Shown here piece by piece: positions 56,409 through 64,000 of a stretch of DNA of 64,000 nucleotides. Both the position numbers and the translations under genes were made by a program. Origin of the DNA: UBA7803 sp034522075 (GTDB taxonomy: Bacteria > Pseudomonadota > Gammaproteobacteria > Pseudomonadales > Azotimanducaceae); NCBI GenBank assembly GCA_034522075.1, contig JAXHLO010000010.1:1-64000 (forward strand), in the 5' to 3' direction. How positions within the stretch are numbered: the first letter of the stretch is position 1; every line of letters begins with the position of its first letter. The notes under the pieces are model-generated. The model was not told the origin of the DNA. It did no database searches and was given only the letters and a program-made list of their open reading frames with translations.

Positions 56409-57009
56409 GGGAGTGGCCCTCCTGGTCCCAGATCAGGCGAGGGTCAAAGCTTTCGGCAGCCAGCATGGTGGTTATGACCACGCCGGCGAACGCCAGCGCT
56501 GCCGCGCCGGGTCTGACAGTCATGATGCCGCCGATCTGGATCAGCCCCACCAGAATGGCCACTACGAAGACATCCACCATGGACCATTTGCCGACGAAGT
56601 CGGTGATGCGGTAAAGGATCGTGCGGTGGTGGGCCATGGCCCCGCGGCCGCGGACGGCCGCCCAGCAGAGCAGTGTCAGAGCGGCGATCTTGCCGAGTGG
56701 TATGAGCACGCTGGCGACCAGAATGACGATGGCGACCGGATACGACCCCTGTTGCAGCAGATTCACCACCCCGCCGATGATGGTGTTGTCCATGATCCGC
56801 CCGAACTGATGGGTGGTCAGGATCGGCAGCAGATTGGCCGGCAGATAGAGGATGGCGGCTGCCGCGCTCAGTGCCGCGGTTCGCTGCAGGCTGTACGGTA
56901 TGCGGGCGTGCAGCACTCCGTGGCAACGGCGACAGCGGCGGCGTTGCAATGTATTGCCTGCCAGGCAGATGTGACACACGGCCATGCCGGCCCGCATTGC
57001 CGTCGTCAT
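56401..57009 (-). CDS. PqiA-type membrane protein (second half)
   Basis: 202 residues from the ATG at 57009. CHICL and CRRCHG form a rubredoxin-like zinc knuckle, followed by four membrane helices (LYLPANLLPILT, WSMVDVFVVAILVGLIQ). In E. coli PqiA has two such halves in one chain; here they are two genes. Start overlaps the upstream stop (ATGA). Confidence 0.85.
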   Translation of the reverse strand: MTTAMRAGMAVCHICLAGNTLQRRRCRRCHGVLHARIPYSLQRTAALSAAAAILYLPANLLPILTTHQFGRIMDNTIIGGVVNLLQQGSYPVAIVILVASVLIPLGKIAALTLLCWAAVRGRGAMAHHRTILYRITDFVGKWSMVDVFVVAILVGLIQIGGIMTVRPGAAALAFAGVVITTMLAAESFDPRLIWDQEGHSRE

Positions 57010-57644
57010 GATGATTCCCGCAACGCATCGATGGCGCGCCACACCGTAACGCGGTCGAGGCTGGTAATGGCAGCCAGGAAACACACCGCGAACCCCAGAT
57101 ACGCCCAGAATGCCGTGCCCAGCACCACGTCCGCCAGGCTGGAGATCTTCACCAGGCTGACGATGACGCCGATGGCGAATACGTCGGCCATGCTCCAGGC
57201 GTCCAGCCGGAACAGACCCCGGGCGAGCGGCACCAGACCGGTAAACGGACGCCGGGCCAGCAGGGTCAGCATCAGTGTCACCACACCGGCCATGAGCACG
57301 CTGGGAATCAACAGCACGAATGCCATCACCAGCACTGCCACCCCGTCGGCACCGAATTGCCAAAGCGACGAAATGGCTTCGGTGAGGGACATGGCATTCC
57401 GCTGGCCTACGGCATTGATGGCGAGAAAGGGAAAATTGAGCGCGATGACCATGAGGATCAATGCGGCACAGGCGAAGGCCAGCGGCCGCACGAAGCCATC
57501 TGCGATGCCGTTTGCCAGCACGCAGCCACAGCGCGGACAGCGGGCCGTCATGCCGGGCGGCGGCGGGCGCAGGTGCAGCAGCAGATCGCATTCCGGACAG
57601 CCCGCCAGGTCCGCGTCGCTGTGGTCAAAGTCGCTTTCAGCCAT
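57006..57644 (-). CDS. PqiA-type membrane protein (first half)
   Basis: 212 residues. Zinc knuckles GCPECDLLL and RCPRCGCVL, four membrane helices (ALNFPFLAINAVG, WSMADVFAIGVIVSLVKI). It is the first gene of the operon with the second pqiA half, pqiB and pqiC, all overlapping. Together they form an inner-to-outer membrane lipid transport path; stress (paraquat/SoxRS) control is known in E. coli but no site is visible. Confidence 0.85.
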   Translation of the reverse strand: MAESDFDHSDADLAGCPECDLLLHLRPPPPGMTARCPRCGCVLANGIADGFVRPLAFACAALILMVIALNFPFLAINAVGQRNAMSLTEAISSLWQFGADGVAVLVMAFVLLIPSVLMAGVVTLMLTLLARRPFTGLVPLARGLFRLDAWSMADVFAIGVIVSLVKISSLADVVLGTAFWAYLGFAVCFLAAITSLDRVTVWRAIDALRESS

Positions 57645-57797
57645 GGGCCTGTTTGGTGTCGGTTCAAGCGGTGATGCGTGACGCAGTCTACGGCAATGCC
57701 GCGGCGTTCACACGCCTGGGCAGGAGCGGTGCAGCCCTGGAATCTGCGCGCTTCCGGTTGGCTGCGCTGCCTGGTATCTTGTGCCGCCCGTACCCCC

Positions 57798-57874
57798 GGG
57801 CGCGTAGCTCAGTTGGTTAGAGCGCTGTCTTCACACGGCAGAGGTCGCTGGTTCGAATCCAGCCGCGCCCACCA
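57798..57874 (+). tRNA. tRNA-Val(CAC)
   Basis: 77 nt with encoded CCA. Acceptor GGGCGCG/CGCGCCC, anticodon arm CTGTC-TTCACAC-GGCAG with anticodon CAC, T arm with GTTCGAATCC. A valine tRNA reading GTG. It marks the edge of the accessory segment that runs to the window end. Confidence 0.95.
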
Positions 57875-57891
57875 ATCCCAAGCGGTCCTGC

Positions 57892-57935
57892 CCGGAGACA
57901 TGGGTTACGTTTTATACCGATGACATAGGTAACAC
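57892..57935. mobile_element. Transposon-end-like direct repeats
   Basis: CCGGAGACATGGGTTACG (57892-57909) and CCGATGACATAGGTAACA (57918-57935) match at 13 of 18 positions. Repeated GACATrGGTwAC boxes of this kind are known to me from the ends of IS481-like elements. No transposase remains, so this is probably a scar. Confidence 0.4.
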
Positions 57936-58258
57936 CTTCGGTGCGAACGGAATCTGTGCGGGCTCGACGCGGTGCTCGTCCTGACGGTGTGTACAGCTCA
58001 GCGCCTAATGCGGCCGGCCGTTCGGCTGGGGCTGGCACGATCCATGGTCTAACCACACCTTGCGCCGGGACCTTTCGAGGCATTGACGACGATGATCCTG
58101 CGTGCGCACGCCGGGCAAACACGTGACGGCCCGGCGAGCGCGCTCGGGATTCGTTGCCGGGCTTGAACCCTGCCGGAGTCTGAGCCCCCCCTGAACGGGG
58201 GGAAGATTCTGAAGCGTGGTCTGGCGGAGACCAGCGCTCATCCTGACTGGAGCAAGCC
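57936..58258. other. Gene-less stretch after tRNA-Val
   Basis: No supported gene. A C6/G6 hairpin (CCCCCC-TGAA-CGGGGGG near 58185-58202) lies about 60 bp before the beta-barrel gene. The rest looks like scar sequence with short frames only. Confidence 0.4.
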
Positions 58259-59546
58259 ATGAACACGTGTTTCCGCCTGCTGATGGCCATCGCGCTGTGG
58301 TTTTCCGCCGCGGCGGCCCTTGCGGTCGAGCGCCAGGTGCTCGTCGAGGCCACCCGAATCGACGACCTGCCGAGCGGCAGCATATCGTTTGCCGGTGTCG
58401 GTGTCGCCGATGTTGAGATAGCGACCGAGGAGCGAGACGACGGCGTCATGCTGTTCATCCGGTACACCGACAGCGACGCCAGGCATGGCGGTACGCTCTC
58501 GTTGCCGGCGAGCGCTGGTCCGTACGACCGCTTCGAACTGCCAGATGGTACCGACCTCTACCGGGTGAACCCCGTAACCGGGGCGACGGGCTATGCCGCG
58601 CCCGAATTCGCCGACAGGCCGACATCGTTCACACCCGGATACCGGCTGAGTCTGGGATACTCCGGCGTGGACTACGAGACCTTCGCGGTTCGGGGCCCGG
58701 GGGTCCAGGATCTCCCCGAGCGAGGGCAGTCCGTTGAACGAGTCCGACGACTCCCTGGACTTGGATAATCTATCGCTCAACTTCGAGATGCCCATCGGCG
58801 GGGATTTCAGGCTGGGAGTTACGTACTTCGATTTCGATGGCGACGATGAATCCGCGGCGAGCCTCGAAGCTGGCGGCGGCGTCGATGTCGGATGGCTGTA
58901 TCCGGCTCTCGATGGTGGCTCTACCGGTGCGGTCGCCGGAGACGTGGGCTACGACAGTCTGATCACATCCGATCTGAGCGGCACCAAGTTCGGTATCAGC
59001 ACCAGCTGGCCCTGCGGGCGGGATTACGGAGGCTGGCAGCTCGCTCCGGTGGTCGGGGTCGGTTTCATCGAGCGGGAACTCGAGTACGAGCAGAGTCTCA
59101 CGTTTCCGGGATTCCCGGATATTGGCGTCCAGCAAAGTATCGACGTCGAGGAGGACATCTGGGACTTCTATGCTGGCGTCAATGCCATCTACCCGCTCTC
59201 CCAGCGGCTGCTGTTTCGCGGCAATCTCACCGCGATCTACCAGACCTACGACGCCGATGCCGATCTCGTGCAGACCGAGGATCTGTTCGGTTCGATCACC
59301 GAGCGTAATGCCAACGACAGTCAGGACGACTCCAGCTTCGGCGTCGCCGTCTCGGTGGGGCTGAGCTATGTGCTCACTCCCAACTTTTCGGTGGACAGTG
59401 GGCTACGCGATATCAGCCACAACAACTTTGCCGAAGTCGCCAATACCACCAATGGCGACGCGGTTCTCGCGGGTGAATCCTTCGGGCTCTCGGCTGACAC
59501 GGGCAGTGTGCACGGCTTCACGGTCGGCATGTCGCTCAGTTTCTGA
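58259..59546 (+). pseudogene. Outer-membrane beta-barrel protein, one frameshift
   Basis: About 428 residues if repaired. Signal peptide (about 1-22, ALWFSAAAALAVE). The first part has YRLSLGYSGVDYETF. After a G-run near 58700 the frame changes and continues as SPSEGSPLNESDDSLDLD. The second part is rich in amphipathic strands (WQLAPVVGVGFIERELEYEQ, SVGLSYVLTPNFSVDSGL) and ends VGMSLSF, a classical barrel C-terminus. No family name recognised. It precedes the large secreted protein by 23 bp and may be its partner in the outer membrane. Confidence 0.6.
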
Positions 59547-59569
59547 GTTCCGGAAGCCAGGGTCGACAA

Positions 59570-62490
59570 TGAAGCACCCGGGTTGCGCGCTCCGCTCACC
59601 TGCCCGCGTCCTGCTTCTGCTCGCCGTGCTGCTCGGCAGCGCGCAGGGCGTCGCTTTGCCGGAATACGCGGAGCTGACTCCGGACCAGCTTGAGCACTAT
59701 GCACGCGCTCGCGAGGCTCCGCATCGACCCGGCCGAGGCGCTGGAGTTCGCAACTCAGCCGCATCCGCGTTCGGTCGAAGAGCTGAGCGAGGCACAGCTC
59801 GAAGACTATCGCGGTATGCGGGAGGCCGGCTTGCCGCACCAGGAGGCTTTCGACTATGCCACGGCGCCGGTCGGCCCCTCCGGGGCGGCGGACGGGTCGG
59901 GCAGCGAACTTGGTGATGCCGACTCCGTCCGCGCGGAGCAGCAGGATGCGGCTGCCGCACGTCGGCGTGCGGTCTGGTTGCGCGCCGATGGCGCTGCAGG
60001 CGGACGATGCATGCCGGATGCTTTCAGCGGGGACGGCGAGCCTGTGGAGAGCCCGTGGACGTTGGACTGGTCCGAGCCTGGGCTTGGTTGGGCGGCGGAG
60101 ACAGCGACGCTACTCAACACCGCAGCCAGCGCCGGCGGTGAGGCGGTTGCCGCCAGTGCCGCGGCGTCGGCAGGGATGTCCGCCGAGGAGGCGGGGCGCT
60201 ACCTGGCAGCGTTCGGCGCCAGCGAGGCCCTGCGGCTTAAGGGACACGCCATCGCTGAGGCCCGCCGGTTGTTCGCGGCGGCCCGCAGAACGGCTATTCA
60301 GCAACTCGAGGGAGCCGAGGCCGCGGGGCAGAACACCTTTGTGGCGGACATCGAGCGCTACCTCGCTAACCTCGAGCGTCTGGAGTCGGACTGGCTCGCG
60401 CTGCAGCACCGGCTGGAGGCCGGTCTCCGGCGTGAGCTGGATACCCAGCTTGCAGCCAACGCCGAGACCGGGTTGGGTCCGGCCAACGGCGAGGCGCTGG
60501 TGCGGGCGCTGGTCGAGTACGGGGTCAAGGCAACCGGTACCGAACACCACCTGATCGAGGTCCGGGCGCGAGTAGGCTCGCTCATCCGCGGCGCCGCCGG
60601 CTCGCGCACCGACGAATTCGGCGTGGTCGAGTTCCTCGGCGAGGTGGAGAGCAGTGTCGACCGGGCGATCCCGACTCCCATCGAGCTGGTAACCGACCCG
60701 AGCGGCACACTCGGTGACTACGGTGACTTCTTTGGCGCTACGGCCACTTCTGGTACGGCATCGGCCGCGCGGCCCGGGACGGTATCGTCGATGCCGTGGT
60801 GCTCACCGGTGAAGCACTGGATCTTTTTCTGGAGGTCCAGCAGAACAACTTCAATCTGATGTTCGGTACCGGGATCGACTGGGTCGGCAACGAGAACCTG
60901 CAGTTCGTCGGCGATTTTGTCGAGAACCTTTCGGCCGAGCAGATCGCGCAGCTCAGCGATCAGATCTCCCGCTACGTTACCCGGCGGATCGAGCAGAATG
61001 CCGCGCTCGGTGAGCAGGGCGAGCTCAACATGCTCGAGGACGTCGGCTACATCGTCGGCACCATCGCCGGTGCCGAGGAGGCCGCGGTGCGCGGCGTCAT
61101 CATCACGACTCGGTTCGGTAAGGTGCTGGTCCAGGGTCGGCAGGTCAGCGAGGCGCTGGATGTCGCCGCGGACAGCGCGCGCAGCGCAGCACGGCTGCCG
61201 GATGTGGCGCCAGATTACGCCTCAGCGAGCCCGAACCCGTTTTCGTCATCGGCCCCCGCTCAGCCGCCGTCTTCGGAGGCCATCCCAGGCACCAACGACC
61301 CGTGGCCAGGCTCGCTTCCCGCTGGGCCACCGAGCGGCATACCGCCGACCCGGGATCCGCGGTTCGGTGCGCCGCCTCCGCAGATCGCCGGCCCCGGGTT
61401 GCTTGGTGACACGGGTGCACGGATGAAGTTGCGCCGGTTGAACAATGCGCCCGGCGGCGCCCCGGCTCAAGCACATGTCTTCAAGGCCGAGCTCGACGGG
61501 TACAGCGTCCGGCTAAGCGCAAAGAACTTCATCGGCGGCGGCTCGACGAGCTGGGCGTACCGCTCGCCGAGCGATCCAAACGTAGTGATCAAGCTCACTT
61601 TTCCGCTTGAAGGGTCGTTCGCCGGCGTGCAGCTCGACAACTACGGCTACCGGCTGCTCGACGCGGCGGCGATCGATCCGAATCGGCTGCATGTGCCGCG
61701 TGTGATTCGGCAGCACGTCACCGAGAACGGCCAGATCGTGACCGTCGTCGAGATGGGGCCGACGACGGTGAAAGAGTTGCGACGGAAGAACGGCCAGCTG
61801 ACCCGGGGGATGGTCGATGCGATCGCGGCGGGCACGGAGGAACTGGCGCGCAACCGCATCATCTGGCCGGACGGCAAGCTCGACAACATGGGGCTGATTG
61901 ATCTGGGCAACGACCGGTGGATCATGTCGGTACTCGATCCCGGGAGCATGATGGTGGTTGACTCCGCGGACGTCGCAAGACGTTTCGATCGGGACGTCTA
62001 CTCGCTGTCCCGGAGTTGCTCGAAGCTTTCGATGCGCTGCCGCGCAGCAGCTTCTCGAATACCCTCTACGAGGTCGCCGACGCCATGCAGGCAACGCCGC
62101 AGGAGCTGAGCGCCGCGCGCCAGTTGATGAACAGCGTGCTGGCTGACCGCCCCGGTTTTTATCAATCTCCAACAGTTCCCGACGGGCGCATTGGGGAAAT
62201 GGTGAAGCTCGCTTCAACACTCGCTCGCACCGACCTGCACAAGGCGTATCTTGCGGAGGCCTACGATGCGCATGCCTTTTTCGGCCATCTGCAGCAGGGC
62301 ACGGGTCTCGGCATCGGCACCCTGGCGAGCGGCCCCGGGGGCAATGTTTACAATCCTGCCGCCGGACGGATGAGCCCCCGACTGCGGGAGACGTACGGCG
62401 GGCAGCGGGACGGAATTGCAGGGGACGGTTTCGACAGTCAGGCGCCGTCTGTCGATTTCGATCCACTGCAGAGTACGGCGGCGGGGCTCC
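59570..62490 (+). pseudogene. Large secreted protein with kinase-like domain, frameshifted
   Basis: Starts at the ATG 59570 with a signal peptide (LLLLAVLLGSAQG). Frame changes near 59715, 60740, 62005 and 62490 join pieces that read sensibly on each side. Order of parts: two 35-residue repeats (QLEHYARAREAG and QLEDYRGMREAGLPHQEAFD); a long helical region; FWYGIGRAARDGIVDAVV; a Pro/Ser-rich linker near 61230-61400; a protein-kinase-like domain (about 61430-61990). Kinase marks are glycine loop IGGGSTSWAY, VVIKL (Lys at 61591), hinge VVEMGP, DGKLDN (61870-61887) and LDPGS. The part after it (PELLEAFDALP, SSFSNTLYEVADAM) is unassigned. Family unknown. It may be one gene with the subtilase downstream. 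Confidence 0.5.
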
Positions 62491-62494
62491 TTCG

Positions 62495-64000
62495 ATGGGA
62501 TTCCTGCCGGGATGGAACGAGCCGTCGTCGATGGGCCGCTCACTGTCCGGGGCCTCGGACAGCATGGCTGTCACGGGCGCCCGGTACGTGCCGGCACATG
62601 CGGTCGGCGCGTTCGATCGCCTGTTCGACGATATCCCGCTCGGCCCCTATGTCGGCCGCCGCTTTGCCGTGGGGATCGGCCGGGCCGGAGGATACCCCTG
62701 CAGCGCCCCGGCCATGGCCGAGCTGCACCTGTCCGACGAAGAGGTTGCGGCGCTCAGCGAAGCGTTCCGGACGCATCCGGAAGTCGCCCTGGTCGAAGCT
62801 GACGCGGTGCGCTTCGAGCAGAGCGCTTCTATGGCCGGCGAGTTCGATCTGACGGGCCTGCAATGGCAACTCGACGCGATCCGTTGACCGCCGCCGGACG
62901 CCGCGCTGGTGGCCGCAGATGCTCCCGGACCGGTCGTCGCGATAATCGACACGGGCCTTGCCTGGGGGCACCAGGATCTGAATCCCGGAGACCTCTGGAT
63001 CAATCCCGGCGAGGTCCCCGACAACGGTGCCGACGACGATGGTAACGGCTACGTTGACGATGTGCTGGGCTGGAACTTCGTCGACGCCAACAATCTGCCG
63101 TGGGACAGTGACGGGCACGGAACGATGGTGGCCGGCATCGTCGCCGCGACGCCCGGCAACGGCTATGGTATCGACGGCCTGGCCGGCGGCGCACGCATCA
63201 TGCCCCTGCGCGTGCTCGATCACCTGGGCAAGGGCGCGGCATTCGATGCATCCGAGGCCATCGTCTACGCGGCGCGCAACGGCGCCGATGTGATCAACCT
63301 GTCCCTCGGTGGAGGTAATCCGACCCGGGCCGAGACCCTTGCCGTGGAGTTCGCGGACGCCATGGGAGTGGTCGTGGTGGCCGCCGCTGGAAACGAGGGT
63401 GTTGACTATTGGACTATCGGCCGAGCCATTGCTCCATTCGTCCTGAGCGTAGGTGCGCTGGGTCGCGACGGCGAACGGCTGGCATCGAGCAACTGGGGCG
63501 TTCGGCTGGATCTCATGGCACCGGGCGAAGACGTCATCTCCCTGCGCAGTCCGGCCACGGATCTCATGGTCAAATTCGATCCGGACGCGGCGGACGATCA
63601 CGTGGCCGGTGCCGACCGGGCGTACTACCGCGCGACGGGTACGTCGTTCGCGGCACCCATGGTCGCGGGCGCGGCAGCACTCGTCGTCGCCCGGCATCCC
63701 GAGTTGGCGCCGCATCAGGTGCGGCGCGTGCTGCTGGCCTCGGCCAGGGATCTGGGCACGCCCGGCCGCGACGCCCGGACCGGGGAGGGCATGCTGGACG
63801 TTACCGCGGCGCTCATCCAGGAGCCCGACGTCTGGGCTGAGGCGGAGATCGACAGGGTCGCCGTGGTAAGCACTACCGAGGGCCCCGGCCTGCGCGTGTA
63901 CGGTTCGGCTCGGGCCGGGACTCTGGTCGCGGCCGAGCTGCTGCTCGGCCGCGGCGAAGCGCCCGAGCGCTGGACGCGCGTTGCACGGCTCGATAGCGAG
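62495..64000 (+). CDS. Subtilase (S8) with I9-like prodomain, cut by window end
   Basis: The piece 62495-62884 reads FAVGIGRAGGYPCS then HPEVALVEADAVRFEQ and LQWQLDAIR, the usual end of a subtilisin prodomain. A TGA at 62885-62887 stops it in frame. Beyond it the same frame stays open to the window end: VVAIIDTGLAWGHQDL (catalytic Asp at 62948), DSDGHGTMVAGIVAAT (His at 63116), INLSLGGG, VVVAAAGNEG and GTSFAAPMVAGAAAL (Ser at 63644). All catalytic residues are present. Only the stop argues against activity. The true start may lie further upstream in the kinase-like protein, as no ribosome site is visible here. The C-terminus is outside the window. Confidence 0.7.

Overview
The window looks like chromosome of a GC-rich, Gram-negative Gammaproteobacterium. 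Evidence is lpxC (outer-membrane lipid A), several beta-barrel proteins, a Pqi envelope transport operon, hspQ, a Fur-type iron uptake locus and lipobox and Tat signals. CYP153, haloalkane dehalogenase, MlrC, PaaX and two desaturases fit an aquatic or soil heterotroph with hydrocarbon or lipid metabolism. I do not assign a genus.

Layout. 1-4244 is decayed sequence without a convincing intact gene. 4245-9858 holds a frameshifted CYP153 alkane hydroxylase, a GPH-type symporter, an MDR oxidoreductase and a D-aminoacylase-like amidohydrolase. 10049-12941 holds a small periplasmic protein, lpxC and a frameshifted methyltransferase. 12963-24082 is a two-armed exported-protein cluster. It contains a Tat-exported protein, LamG and CxxCH-haem proteins, an HzsA-like lipoprotein with a beta-propeller and two CxxCH motifs, an SH3/barrel protein, a second barrel, DUF4266 and DUF3570. 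The arms diverge from a perfect palindrome. 24110-27244 holds gltX, a beta-CASP metallo-hydrolase and tRNA-Ala(GGC). A duplicated tRNA 3' end and a VapBC pair follow.

28404-37267 is an accessory catabolic patch: haloalkane dehalogenase-like enzyme, CadC-type regulator, CMD protein, broken luciferase-like oxidoreductase, EthD protein, amidohydrolase and an HCCA isomerase-like protein. Three intergenic regions there share a 17-bp dyad, so some genes may be co-regulated. 37497-57644 is ordinary chromosome: NUDIX, two-gene MFS/MlrC stretch, phosphatase, hspQ, gdhA, desaturases, paaX, Fur-linked ferric transporter split over both strands, M20 peptidase, cold-shock protein, isocitrate dehydrogenase and the pqiAABC operon.

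57798-64000 begins with tRNA-Val(CAC) and transposon-end-like repeats. It then carries a beta-barrel protein, a very large secreted protein with a protein-kinase-like domain, and a subtilase cut by the window edge. This is the least familiar part of the window and the best candidate for an undescribed system. It is interrupted by about six single-base frameshifts or stops. Similar single-base breaks at about 12.66 kb and 15.12 kb mean sequencing error and true decay cannot be separated from the sequence alone.
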